64,000 nt of DNA from CBDFMG01 sp965221205 [NCBI: bacterium] (lineage in GTDB: Bacteria; SM23-31). Below, piece after piece: positions 28,339-36,771 of the stretch. The stretch is taken from the NCBI GenBank assembly GCA_965221205.1, contig OZ244870.1, positions 434,001 through 498,000 of the forward strand, written 5' to 3'. Below the pieces are notes generated by a model that worked only from the letters and a program-made list of their open reading frames with translations, was not told where the DNA came from and searched no databases. Both the position numbers and the translations under genes were made by a program. Positions within the stretch are counted from its first letter, which is position 1. Every line of letters begins with the position of its first letter.

Positions 28339-30090
28339 ATGATTCAGCACGATATCGTGATCGTCGGAGGAGGCGGTGCCGGTTTAAGAGCTGCAATTGC
28401 AATTGGTGAAACGAATCATGACCTGAATGTTGCCCTGGTAAGTAAAGTCTACCCAATGCGCAGTCATACTGTTGCTGCTGAAGGCGGTGCAGCCGCAGTT
28501 ATCAAGAATAACGACTCCTTTGACGATCATTGCATAGATACTATAACCGGTGGGGACTGGCTCTGTGATCAGGATGCCGTCGAATATTTTGTTCGGCAGG
28601 CTCCCGATGAATTGATTCGACTCGAACACTGGGGATGCCCTTGGAGCCGGGAGCAGAACGGGAAAGTTGCAGTCCGTCCGTTTGGTGGTATGAAAATCGA
28701 GCGAACCTGGTTTGCAGCAGACAAAACCGGTTTTCATCTGCTCCATTCCCTTTATCAGACCTCATTAAAATTCAACAACATCACTCAATACGATGAGTGG
28801 TTTGCAACAAAAATCCTTGTTGAAAACGGACGGTGTCAGGGTGTAACTGCACTTGAGCTCCGTTCTGGTAAAGTGGAAGCGATCACTGCGAAAACGGTCA
28901 TCGTTTGTACCGGTGGTGCGGGGAGAATTTTTCCTTTCACGACCAACGGCTCGATCAAAACCGGGGACGGTTTGGCGCTGGCTTATCGGGCAGGTGTTCC
29001 GCTCAAAGACCTTGAATTTGTTCAATACCACCCGACCGGACTTCCCGGCACGGGAATTCTCATTACTGAAGCAGCACGTGGTGAAGGAGGAATTCTCGTT
29101 AATAAGGATGGATATCGATATCTTCAGGATTACGATCTCGGTACGCCGGTCAAGATTACCAATCCTAAGCATCCTGTAAAAAAGAGCATGGAGCTTGGTC
29201 CCCGTGACAGACTCAGCCAGGCATTTATGAAGGAATTTGATAAGGGACGAACCATATCGGGTGAATACGGTCATTTTGTGCATCTTGATATCAGGCACCT
29301 CGGTGAGAAAAAAATAGACAAGAAAATCCCCTTTGTACGGGAACTTGCAACAAAATATGTGGGGATCGACCCAGTGTTAAAGCCAATTCCGGTACGTCCT
29401 GTAATCCATTACTGTATGGGGGGAATCGACACCGATATTAATTCGGAGACAAGTCTTCCCGGCCTGCTTGCTGCGGGAGAGTGTGCATGTGTATCAATTA
29501 ATGGCGCAAACCGACTCGGATCGAATTCACTAACGGAAATTCTGGTGTTCGGCGCACAGGCAGGGACAAGTGCTGCCGATTTGGCACGTGAACATCCCGA
29601 ACCCGATCTTGGAACACTCGAAAAGCAGGAAAAAGATGAGCAGGAGCGAATCGCGGCAACCTACTTCAGGAAGCATGATGGAAAGGAGCGGATTTCCACC
29701 ATCAGGCATGAGATGCAGGTAGCAATGGAGGAAGGCGCCGGCATTTACCGGACGGAAGATAGCCTGCAGCAGACGTGCGAAAAACTCGCAGAACTGCGCG
29801 ATCGTTTTAACAATATTAATCTTGACGATAAAACTTTAACATTTAATACTGAACTCGTATCAGCACTGGAATTGGATAGTATGCTGGATGTGGCCCAGGC
29901 GCTAGCACACAGCGCTCTCAAACGGAAAGAGAGCCGCGGATCCCATCAGCGTACCGATTATCCTGAACGGAACGATGATACGTATCTCAATCACTCACTC
30001 GCATACATATCCGACGACGGACCACGTATTGACTATAAAGATGTTGTGATCACCCGATGGCCTCCTGGTGAACGAGTTTATGGAAAATAA
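28339..30090 (+). CDS. frdA: Fumarate reductase flavoprotein subunit
   Basis: FrdA holds FAD and the fumarate/succinate site of quinol:fumarate reductase. The 583-residue protein opens with the dinucleotide motif [30 protein letters not shown] carries the His covalently bound to FAD. The active site is seen in [20 protein letters not shown] (dicarboxylate and proton-path residues), HYCMGGI and [16 protein letters not shown]. With four subunits including FrdC and FrdD, it is of the E. coli QFR type. It could run in either direction depending on the quinone. Confidence 0.95.
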   Translation: MIQHDIVIVGGGGAGLRAAIAIGETNHDLNVALVSKVYPMRSHTVAAEGGAAAVIKNNDSFDDHCIDTITGGDWLCDQDAVEYFVRQAPDELIRLEHWGCPWSREQNGKVAVRPFGGMKIERTWFAADKTGFHLLHSLYQTSLKFNNITQYDEWFATKILVENGRCQGVTALELRSGKVEAITAKTVIVCTGGAGRIFPFTTNGSIKTGDGLALAYRAGVPLKDLEFVQYHPTGLPGTGILITEAARGEGGILVNKDGYRYLQDYDLGTPVKITNPKHPVKKSMELGPRDRLSQAFMKEFDKGRTISGEYGHFVHLDIRHLGEKKIDKKIPFVRELATKYVGIDPVLKPIPVRPVIHYCMGGIDTDINSETSLPGLLAAGECACVSINGANRLGSNSLTEILVFGAQAGTSAADLAREHPEPDLGTLEKQEKDEQERIAATYFRKHDGKERISTIRHEMQVAMEEGAGIYRTEDSLQQTCEKLAELRDRFNNINLDDKTLTFNTELVSALELDSMLDVAQALAHSALKRKESRGSHQRTDYPERNDDTYLNHSLAYISDDGPRIDYKDVVITRWPPGERVYGK

Positions 30091-30204
30091 AATACCTGTT
30101 ATTTTATTCCGGAGCAACGAGTTCCTCCAGTACTATTTTGGAAAACCTTGCTGTCTCATGGCAGCGTAGAATTGAGCACCCAATATTAAATCGGTCGGAG
30201 ACGC

Positions 30205-30954
30205 ATGCCCAAAAAGATAAAACTCGAAGTTTTCCGGTACCGTCCGGACATAGAAGATAAACCGACGTATAAAACATATGAAATCCCGTTCAAAGACGAC
30301 TGGGTGATTCTTGATGGCATCAACTATATCAAGGATAAAATCGACGGGACACTCTCATACAGATGGTCATGCCGGATGGGAGTCTGCGGAAGCTGCGGTA
30401 TGATGGTGAACGGAATTCCGCAGCTAACCTGTGCGACATTTCTTAAAGACTACTATCCGGAAAAGGTGCTCGTCGAACCGCTCCTCGGATTTCCGGTTGA
30501 ACGCGATCTTATCATCATCATGGACGATTTCATGAAGAAACTGCGGGAGATTCGCCCGTGGATCGTCAGAAAAAAAGGTGAAAAACCGGTAGAAATGGGT
30601 GAGTATCTCCAAAAACCGGCCCAGCTTGCGCGCTATAAACAGCTTTCGATGTGCATCAATTGCATGCTCTGTTATTCGGTGTGCCCCGTCTATGTGGTAA
30701 ATAATAATTTTATTGGTCCGGCAGCAGTTGCACTTGCGATGAGATATAATCTCGATTCACGGGATCAGGGAGCTGCAAAGCGGGAGGAATATATCGCGAG
30801 CCATGAAGGGATTTGGGAATGCACATTTGTCGGAGAATGCACTAAAGTCTGTCCCAAAAATGTTGATCCTGCAGCGGCTATTCAACAAGCAAAGGTTATC
30901 AATACGCAAAATTATTTCAAATCGCTTCTCCTGCCCTTCGGCGGAAAAGACTGA
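30205..30954 (+). CDS. frdB: Fumarate reductase iron-sulfur subunit
   Basis: FrdB carries electrons from the membrane anchor to FrdA. The 249-residue length fits. The 2Fe-2S ligands are in CRMGVCGSCGMMVNG plus a downstream Cys, the 4Fe-4S ligands in CINCMLCYSVCP, and the 3Fe-4S ligands in ECTFVGECTKVCP. The gap of 114 bases after frdA is longer than the others in the operon. Confidence 0.95.
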   Translation: MPKKIKLEVFRYRPDIEDKPTYKTYEIPFKDDWVILDGINYIKDKIDGTLSYRWSCRMGVCGSCGMMVNGIPQLTCATFLKDYYPEKVLVEPLLGFPVERDLIIIMDDFMKKLREIRPWIVRKKGEKPVEMGEYLQKPAQLARYKQLSMCINCMLCYSVCPVYVVNNNFIGPAAVALAMRYNLDSRDQGAAKREEYIASHEGIWECTFVGECTKVCPKNVDPAAAIQQAKVINTQNYFKSLLLPFGGKD

Positions 30955-31033
30955 CAAAATGATTATAACAAAACTTTAGGAATGGAAATAGTAACAAACA
31001 TTCTGTCCATTTAGTACATTACGGGAGTAACGC

Positions 31034-31420
31034 ATGCCGAAACCGTATCTTCGGCCACCACCTCATAGACTCTGGCTCAGCAGGTGGCCCTATATCATGT
31101 TTATTATCAGAGAAATGACAAGCCTATTTATCGCAGGATTTTGTATATTCCTTCTGACATTTATCTATGCACTCGGTGAGGGCCCTGAGATCTACAACAA
31201 ACTGATAGCAGTTTTGAAATCAACATCTGCGATAGTAGTTCATTGGATTATTCTGTTGTTTGCGCTCTACCATACGTATACATGGTTTGACCTGACACCG
31301 AAAGTGATGGTGTTCTGGGTTGGCGAGCAAAAAATTCCGGAGTGGGTAATTCTCGGCGGAGTCTATTCCGGATGGTTAGTTGTCTCGGTTGTCATTACAT
31401 GGATTATCGTGTATCTTTAA
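31034..31420 (+). CDS. frdC: Fumarate reductase membrane anchor FrdC
   Basis: The 128-residue protein has three transmembrane helices (about 20-50, 62-85 and 105-127), close to the 131 residues of E. coli FrdC. The N-terminal WLSRWPYIMFIIREMTS and ALYHTYTWFDLTPK, with the conserved His, match the family. With FrdD it binds the quinol. Confidence 0.9.
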   Translation: MPKPYLRPPPHRLWLSRWPYIMFIIREMTSLFIAGFCIFLLTFIYALGEGPEIYNKLIAVLKSTSAIVVHWIILLFALYHTYTWFDLTPKVMVFWVGEQKIPEWVILGGVYSGWLVVSVVITWIIVYL

Positions 31421-31455
31421 TACATTTTCCAGTGATTATGTAAGGAGAAAAAAGT

Positions 31456-31806
31456 ATGCAGAAATCACATGAACCGATTTGGTGGGGGCTTTTCTCAGCC
31501 GGGGGCGTAGTGGCGGCTATTTTCCTGCCGATACTGATTGTGATTATCGGGTTTGCCATCCCGTTCAATCTCATTGATGAGGATGCAATATCTTATGAGC
31601 GGATGAAGGATGCTGTCACCAATCCGGTTTTGAAAGTTATTCTCCTTGCCGTCATCGTGCTGCCATTTTTTCATTTTGCGCACCGCTTCTATTTTACGGT
31701 CGTCCATACAGGCCTCTGGAAACAAAAGTCAGTCCTCTCCTTCTTCTCATACGGCGGAGCAATTACCGGGACACTCATTGCCGCTTTTCTCCTATGGCGT
31801 GTTTGA
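31456..31806 (+). CDS. frdD: Fumarate reductase membrane anchor FrdD
   Basis: The 116-residue protein has three transmembrane helices. EPIWWGLFSAGGVVAAIFLP is typical of FrdD (family: EPLFWGLFGAGG), and FFHFAHRFYF contains the conserved His. AAGGAG lies before the ATG. Last gene of frdABCD, followed by the bidirectional terminator. Confidence 0.92.
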   Translation: MQKSHEPIWWGLFSAGGVVAAIFLPILIVIIGFAIPFNLIDEDAISYERMKDAVTNPVLKVILLAVIVLPFFHFAHRFYFTVVHTGLWKQKSVLSFFSYGGAITGTLIAAFLLWRV

Positions 31807-31855
31807 AGTGCCCTAGACTACTTTCTCTGATTATTTCATTTCCCAATAAAACAAG

Positions 31856-31879
31856 AATGCCGGCGTTACTGCCGGCATT
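31856..31879. terminator. Bidirectional terminator between frdD and sdhB
   Basis: AATGCCGGC and GCCGGCATT form a perfect nine-base-pair stem with a six-base loop. It sits between the convergent stops of frdD (31806) and sdhB (31929). On the minus strand it is followed by a T-rich tract (CTTGTTTTATT); on the plus strand the tail is weaker. Confidence 0.65.
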
Positions 31880-31928
31880 GAATATTATACTTATCGGAAT
31901 ATTACAATCGTTACAATCGCTTGAATCA

Positions 31929-32693
31929 TTAAAAATGGGGGTCGAGCCAGCCGCGTGAAATGACCGCCTTTGCATATTCTCTTTTCATATAGGCTATATT
32001 GGAAATCGAAATTTCCTTTGGGCAGACAGCTTCGCATTCCGCATGATTTGAGCAGTCGCCGAATCCTTCCTCATCCATCTGCGTGATCATCCGATGTGCG
32101 CGCCGTTTCCTCTCCGGATGCCCCTGCGGCAGTAGTGCAAGCTGAGCAATTTTTGCAGATACAAACAGTGTCGCCGATGCATTCGGGCATGCAGCAACGC
32201 AGGCACCACAGCCAATACATGCTGCAGCGTCCATAGATTTGTCCGCATGGTCTTTCGGAATGAGGATGCTGTTTGCTTCCGGAGCACTACCCACATTGAT
32301 TGAGACAAATCCGCCGACAGTAATAATTCTGTCAAACGCACAACGATCAACAACGAGATCTTTGATGATAGGAAATGGTTTAGCACGAAATGGTTCAACC
32401 GTGATTGTCTCGCCATCTTTGAACATGCGCATATGGAGCTGGCAGGTTGCTGTTGCAGGAAAAGGCCCATGTGCGATGCCGTTAATAACCATACTGCACA
32501 TACCGCAAATACCTTCCCTGCAGTCGTTGTCAAACTCAATTGGTTCTTCGCCCTTCTCAAGAAGCTGCTCATTCAAAATATCGAGCACTTCCAAAAACGA
32601 CATCTCTTCTGTTATGTCGATAATAGTATACGGAACCAGTCTACCGGGACTATTACCGTTTTTCTGCCGCCAGATCCGTAAATGTATTGTCAT
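31929..32693 (-). CDS. sdhB: Succinate dehydrogenase iron-sulfur subunit, orphaned
   Basis: This is a second complex II Fe-S subunit, of the Bacillus/Bacteroidota type and distinct from FrdB. I start at the ATG 32693 ([13 protein letters not shown]), where the family starts; length 254. [20 protein letters not shown] and [18 protein letters not shown] give the 2Fe-2S domain; [12 protein letters not shown] the 4Fe-4[13 protein letters not shown] the 3Fe-4S. Normally it ends an sdhCAB operon. Here only the extreme end of sdhA precedes it, cut by an IS element 145 bases upstream, so its flavoprotein, anchor and promoter are gone. It may be unexpressed or serve a partner elsewhere. Confidence 0.92.
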   Translation of the reverse strand: MTIHLRIWRQKNGNSPGRLVPYTIIDITEEMSFLEVLDILNEQLLEKGEEPIEFDNDCREGICGMCSMVINGIAHGPFPATATCQLHMRMFKDGETITVEPFRAKPFPIIKDLVVDRCAFDRIITVGGFVSINVGSAPEANSILIPKDHADKSMDAAACIGCGACVAACPNASATLFVSAKIAQLALLPQGHPERKRRAHRMITQMDEEGFGDCSNHAECEAVCPKEISISNIAYMKREYAKAVISRGWLDPHF

Positions 32694-32779
32694 TGTTTTC
32701 ACAGAATTGTGCTCCCTATTACAAGAAAAGGCGTACAAGCTCATCCATTTACTGTTCTTGGTACTGTGCCCATCAGTAC

Positions 32780-32837
32780 TTATTTATAGCTCCGCGTCGC
32801 AAGATGTACATTTTCAAATTTCAACGGTTCTTTATGA
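32780..32837 (-). pseudogene. sdhA: 3' end of sdhA, remainder lost at the IS junction
   Basis: In the frame ending at 32780 the minus strand encodes [18 protein letters not shown] and a stop. Flavoprotein subunits of the SdhCAB type end in a similar ...TRSYK or TRKYK tail, and the position 86 bases before sdhB is where the sdhA stop is expected. The IS3-family element begins at the next base. No other part of sdhA or sdhC appears beyond the element. The match is short, but its position makes it convincing. Confidence 0.65.
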
Positions 32838-32912
32838 TGACCTTGCCCCCAAAAGTTGATCCAGATAGTATATTAGTACAGGGATTAGATTGAAAAGAAA
32901 GGAGCAAGATCA

Positions 32913-33200
32913 ATGGCACGTAGAATTCACACATCAGAACAAATTATCCACAAGCTTCGAGAGGCAGAAGTACTGCTCGCTCAAGGTCAGTCGGTTCAAC
33001 AAGCTGCTCGCCAGATTGAGGTTACAGAGCAGACCTATTATCGTTGGCGAAAGGAGTATGGTGGTCTTCGGGTGAATCAGGCGAAACGATTGAAAGCGTT
33101 AGAGAGAGAGAATATTCGCCTGAAACGCCTGGTTGCCGAGAAAGAGTTGGATATTCAAATCCTCAATGAGACTCTGGCGGTTGATGCAAAAAACTTCTGA
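32913..33200 (+). CDS. IS407-type transposase OrfA
   Basis: The 95-residue protein has an HTH of the IS3 OrfA kind (SEQIIHKLREAEVLLAQGQS, then ITVTEQTYYRWRKEYGG-like) followed by a leucine-zipper segment, LKALERENIRLKRLVAEKEL. It binds the IS ends. Its last codons contain the frameshift signal that joins it to orfB. Confidence 0.9.
   Translation: MARRIHTSEQIIHKLREAEVLLAQGQSVQQAARQIEVTEQTYYRWRKEYGGLRVNQAKRLKALERENIRLKRLVAEKELDIQILNETLAVDAKNF
33188..33194 (+). promoter_or_regulatory. Programmed -1 frameshift site in the IS
   Basis: A-AAA-AAC is in the correct phase of orfA (codons GCA AAA AAC) just before its TGA at 33198. A -1 slip leads into KKLLSPAKRREVVQHL, continuous with orfB. This is the canonical IS3-family heptamer. 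Confidence 0.8.
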
Positions 33201-33220
33201 GCCCGGCGAAGCGACGGGAG

Positions 33221-34078
33221 GTGGTGCAGCATCTTTGCACGACTCTCGAGATCTCGCAGCGCCGGGCCTGTAGTGTGTTGGGAGTACCGCGCAGCACTCA
33301 TCAATATCGCCCGATTTCTCCTGCGGATGAACCGGTGTTCGTGCAACGTATGGTCGAGTTGGCCACGCAGTATGGTCGGTATGGTTATCGACGAATTACC
33401 GCACTGTTACAGCCAGAAGGCTTCAAGGTCAATCATAAGAGAGTGGAGCGTTTGTGGCGTCGAGAAGGATTAAAAGTTCCCCGGAGGCAACCGAAGCGCA
33501 AACGGTTATGGCTCAATGACGGTTCGTGTATTCGGCTGCGACCTGCGTACCGGGATCATGTCTGGAGTTATGACTTCATGCAAGCACGAACCCGAGAGGG
33601 AAGGAGCTATCGTTTGTTAACAATATTAGATGAATACAGTCGGGAGTGTCAGGCAATTGTGGTAGGCAGGAGGCTGACTCACAATGACGTCATAGAACAT
33701 CTTGCAACACTGTTCGTGCAGCGAGGAGTTCCGGTTCACCTGAGAAGTGATAATGGCACAGAGTTCACTGCTCAAGCGGTCCGGACATGGCTCATGCGCC
33801 TGGGAGTAAAAACATTGTATATTGAACCAGGCAGTCCATGGGAGAACGGGTATATTGAGTCGTTCAATGGCAAACTGCGTGATGAAGTGCTCAACCGGGA
33901 AATCTTCGATACCTTACACGAAGCAAAAGTGCTTGTGGAACGCTGGCGAAATGAGTATAATCATAAGAGACCGCATAGTGCCCTCAGATACCGGCCACCC
34001 GCCCCCGAGGCCGTTATACCACCGGATTCGGTCTCAAGGCCAATGGATAATACAACAATGAATATATCGATGAATTGA
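33221..34078 (+). CDS. IS407-type transposase OrfB (DDE integrase)
   Basis: The part after the first usable start has 285 residues; in vivo it is made mainly as an OrfAB fusion. The HTH_21 region ATQYGRYGYRRITALL and the integrase core follow. The DDE triad is Asp in VWSYDFMQ, Asp in HLRSDNGTEFTAQ and Glu in PWENGYIESFNGKLRDE. It ends with NEYNHKRPHSALRYRPP. No inactivating lesion is seen, so the element may be active. Confidence 0.92.
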   Translation: MVQHLCTTLEISQRRACSVLGVPRSTHQYRPISPADEPVFVQRMVELATQYGRYGYRRITALLQPEGFKVNHKRVERLWRREGLKVPRRQPKRKRLWLNDGSCIRLRPAYRDHVWSYDFMQARTREGRSYRLLTILDEYSRECQAIVVGRRLTHNDVIEHLATLFVQRGVPVHLRSDNGTEFTAQAVRTWLMRLGVKTLYIEPGSPWENGYIESFNGKLRDEVLNREIFDTLHEAKVLVERWRNEYNHKRPHSALRYRPPAPEAVIPPDSVSRPMDNTTMNISMN

Positions 34079-34116
34079 CTAACTTAAATAATGGCCCAAA
34101 CATTAGGGGCAGGTCA

Positions 34117-34259
34117 ATTTCTACAGACGCTTTGGGGAGCCAGGCTATTCTAAGCGGGAATGTTTGATGTCCAGAAAATCGAAAGCTTTCTGGAGAATCA
34201 GGTCTTCCAACAGACTGATTTCCTCGATTTATCAAAGCAGATTTTATTCGTTTAGCCAT
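34117..34259 (-). pseudogene. N-terminal fragment of a DUF4007-like gene, cut by the IS
   Basis: The minus strand from an ATG at 34259 (GGAAAG upstream) encodes about 47 residues, including ESFRFSGHQTFPLRIAWLPK, and then runs into the right end of the IS. DUF4007 proteins begin with a FSGHETFPLRYGWLKK-like motif, a close match. From memory, such genes occur beside PAPS-reductase-like and ATPase genes in phosphorothioation-type and other defence islands. Nothing else of such a system remains here. Assignment rests on one motif. Confidence 0.5.
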
Positions 34260-34474
34260 TTCTACTCGACTTTCCAAGGGCTTTGTGTTTTCTCTTAGAC
34301 ATTTCTAAGTCTCATTAATCATTCGCTTTATTTGTCTAATAAATTACCTAAAATGCAAGCGAAAGTCAAGGGTTTCAGGCAAACTTCTTGTGAGTTTATC
34401 TAGTTATCGCAATAATTCCCAATGGAATGAATTGGAAAAACAGGTATTATTGTAAGGGTTGCAATAAGCTCATA

Positions 34475-34579
34475 TCCAGAGATTGCGACATCATTTCCCC
34501 TAATACGGAAAAACTCATTGCACTATCTCTTATTGTGTCATTGTGAGTCACGGTTTTCCGGAACATCGCAATCTCTGGA
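34475..34579. repeat. 105-bp palindromic MITE-like element
   Basis: Perfect 14-base inverted ends, TCCAGAGATTGCGA and TCGCAATCTCTGGA, bound a 77-base centre with a further inner inverted match (CGGAAAAAC...GGTTTTCCG). The right half reads TGTCATTGTGAGTCACG..., like the widespread TGTCATTGCGAG...GGCAATCTC dispersed repeats; the same family appears near 56203. It lies downstream of the antiporter stop. The rest of 34260-34630 has no gene. Confidence 0.65.
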
Positions 34580-34630
34580 ATTCAACTCTACAACAATTAT
34601 CCATGTATTTCTGCATAGGTTTCTGTTTTC

Positions 34631-36001
34631 TTAAATAATACCCAATATAAATACAAGGAACGTCACCACAATAAAAATAGGTATCAAAATTCCGCCCGAC
34701 CAAAGCATGTAACCGAGAAACGAAGGCATTTTGGTCCCCGACTCGTCGGCAATGGCTTTGACCATGAAATTCGGGCCGTTCCCGATATAGGTGTTTGCCC
34801 CCATGAACACAGCACCGAGAGAAATAGCCCGCAGCATCGTTTCCGTGACACCCGTCTGTGCGACAAGTGTTCCGGCGAGTTCCATACCTTTAGCAAGTGA
34901 AAAAAAAGCCAGGTATGTCGGAGCATTATCAAGAAACGAAGAAAGAATACCAGTAAACCAGAAAATCATCCACGGCTCGTTCAGGCCTTTTTCTGCGAAT
35001 GCCGACCCGTGTATTTCAAGATAAGCGAGCGCAGGGATCATGGTAAGAAATATGCCTATAAAGAGATAGGCAACCTCAAGAACCGGGTGATAAGAAAACT
35101 GGTTTTCTTCACGGAGTCCCTTTTTCGTAGTCTTTAGCGATAGAAAAACCATCATGAGCATTATAACTTCACGCAGTCCCAATATAACGAAAGGTCCATA
35201 CAGTTTCTGGACGAATGCAACAGATAGGATCACGCCAGCAAGCCATACAAAGTTTATAAGACCCACAATACTGAGCGGTTTTTCTTTGCCGTCACTTTGT
35301 GATGATTCAGGAAGTGATTCTGCTTTGAATTTTTTACTGTCGATGATATAGAAAAGTGCTAAAATGATCGAATTTGCGAGCAGCCATTGCGGCCAGAGCG
35401 AAAATGTCCAGGTGAACGGGACTCCATTCAGATACCCCAGAAAAAGCGGCGGGTCACCGAGCGGTGTCAGGCAGCCGCCGATGTTGCTGACAGTAAAAAT
35501 AAAAAAGATGACCACATGTTTTATATCTTTTCTGCCCGCATTTATCCTGAGCAGGGGCCGTATCAGCAGCATGCTTGCGCCAGGAGTTCCGATAAAAGAG
35601 GCAAGCAAGGTGCCTATTCCTAGAATAATAAGATTTGTTTTCGGCGAACACTTTATTTCTCCGCGGAGAACGACACCGCCGGAAATAACAAAAAGCGAAC
35701 CTACATAAATGATAAACGCAAGATACTCCTCAAGGGTATGCTGCAACTTATGTATGTCGTAGAATGCAAAAAAGATGCCCATCGGTATGCCGAGAATAAG
35801 GGCGATTTTTAGCTTATTATTGTTATCTTCCCACCATTGTTCCCACTTGAGAGGAATAACTGCAATGCTAACCAACATTAAAACAAAAGGGATTGAATAA
35901 TACAATGAGATGCTTTGCTCGCTATAATCCTGCGCAAACACGCTTATCGGCATGCACAGCAGGATGAACAGTACTGCTGCAAAACTGTGAAGTTTTTTCA
36001 T
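34631..36001 (-). CDS. NhaD-type sodium/proton antiporter (ArsB/NhaD superfamily)
   Basis: I start at the ATG 36001, which opens a signal-like segment (MKKLHSFAAVLFILLCMPIS..FAQ); length 456. About 12 transmembrane helices follow. Family marks are NIGGCLTPLGDPPLFLGYL, the re-entrant motif with the GDPP turn, SSFLDNAPTYLAFFSLAKG and GANTYIGNGPNFMVKA. It would expel sodium in exchange for protons. It is intact although set between inverted IS407 copies (32838-34116 and 36152-36390), so it may have come with, or been moved by, them. The DUF4007 fragment lies in the same interval. Confidence 0.85.
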   Translation of the reverse strand: MKKLHSFAAVLFILLCMPISVFAQDYSEQSISLYYSIPFVLMLVSIAVIPLKWEQWWEDNNNKLKIALILGIPMGIFFAFYDIHKLQHTLEEYLAFIIYVGSLFVISGGVVLRGEIKCSPKTNLIILGIGTLLASFIGTPGASMLLIRPLLRINAGRKDIKHVVIFFIFTVSNIGGCLTPLGDPPLFLGYLNGVPFTWTFSLWPQWLLANSIILALFYIIDSKKFKAESLPESSQSDGKEKPLSIVGLINFVWLAGVILSVAFVQKLYGPFVILGLREVIMLMMVFLSLKTTKKGLREENQFSYHPVLEVAYLFIGIFLTMIPALAYLEIHGSAFAEKGLNEPWMIFWFTGILSSFLDNAPTYLAFFSLAKGMELAGTLVAQTGVTETMLRAISLGAVFMGANTYIGNGPNFMVKAIADESGTKMPSFLGYMLWSGGILIPIFIVVTFLVFILGII

Positions 36002-36151
36002 AATTCGACCCGGTTTAATGCAGTTGGACATATTTGGTTGTAATTCCAATGATAAAAATCGGCATCGTGGCATCGGATTAAATATATGTTATGAAAACAA
36101 TAGTGCAAGAGAAAAATGAAAAAATGACATATTGAAAGAAGGAGCCGCAGT

Positions 36152-36390
36152 TAATCTGCCTTTATGATTTGGGTCATTGTTTAAGTTAGTCAATTCATCG
36201 ATATATTCATTGTTGTATTTTCCATTGGCCTTGTGTCCGTACCGGGTGATAAAACGGCATCAGGGACGGGTGGCCGATATCCGAGGATGCTCTGCGGTCT
36301 CCTATGATTATACTCATTTCGCCACCGTTCCATAAGCACTTTTGCTTCGTGTACTGTATCGAAGATTTCTCGATTGAGCACCACATCACC
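36152..36390 (-). mobile_element. 3' remnant of a second IS407-like element, opposite orientation
   Basis: The minus strand encodes VLNREIFDTVHEAKVLMERW and the end of OrfB, nearly identical in protein to the tail of the intact copy, including the final NTTMNISMN. Beyond the stop the DNA matches the intact copy's right end (GAATTGACTAACTTAAA) and ends in a degenerate inverted repeat at about 36152. All of the 5' part is missing. The remnant is older than the intact copy, given its substitutions. Confidence 0.8.
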
Positions 36391-36403
36391 CACAGACGCA
36401 GAG

Positions 36404-36667
36404 GAAAATCGATCGATCAAGAATATAATTAATTTACAGAATTATTATACACCGGAAGAAATGGAAAAAGAGCTTGCCGCCTTCGTAGAGTATTACAATA
36501 ATCATCGGTATCACGAGTCTCTAAAGAATCTCACTCCAGCCGATGTCTATTACGAAAGAGATGAAAAAATTATCTCAATGAGAGATAAAATCAAACAACA
36601 AACAATGAAACTAAGGCACGAATATAACCTGAAAAAAAGGGGGATAAAAAACACGTTCATAGACTAA
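36404..36667 (+). mobile_element. C-terminal remnant of another IS3-family integrase
   Basis: The plus strand encodes RSIKNIINLQNYYTPEEMEK, then EYYNNHRYHESLKNLTPADV and a basic tail ending IKQQTMKLRHEYNLKKRG. This is the end of a different IS3-type transposase (family: RSMKNVV.LENYY..EELE). It has no start codon of its own that makes sense. It abuts the IS407 remnant back to front, a nested or recombined IS junction at about 36391-36403. Confidence 0.75.
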
Positions 36668-36771
36668 ATATACCTCTTAACTTTTAACCCAATCACTCCA
36701 ACTTGTTCTGACAACGTACAGTCCATAATAAAACAAAAAGTTAGCACGGGAAGTACTATCTATTCAGATTC

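Larger units (their letters stand above)
32838..34116 (+). mobile_element. Intact IS3-family insertion sequence, IS407-like
   Basis: The element has ends TGACCTTGCCCCCAAA... (left) and, read inward from the right, TGACCTGCCCCTAATG..., imperfect inverted repeats of the IS407 type. It carries orfA and orfB with a frameshift signal. Length is 1279 bases. The flanking bases (...TTTATGA on the left, ATTTCTACA on the right) show no target duplication, although IS407 members normally make four bases. The left flank is the sdhA end and the right flank an unrelated truncated gene, so a deletion or rearrangement occurred at this copy. Confidence 0.88.

Noticed and set aside
28765-29298. 177-codon minus-strand frame inside frdA
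   Set aside because: It is opposite to conserved active-site codons of FrdA; a shadow.
32239-32859. 206-codon plus-strand frame opposite sdhB and across the IS boundary
   Set aside because: It is antisense to the Fe-S domain of SdhB and runs over the IS end, so it cannot be an old gene.
32833-34121. Target-site duplication around the intact IS
   Set aside because: Flanks compared for 3-5 bases on either side do not match, so none was annotated.
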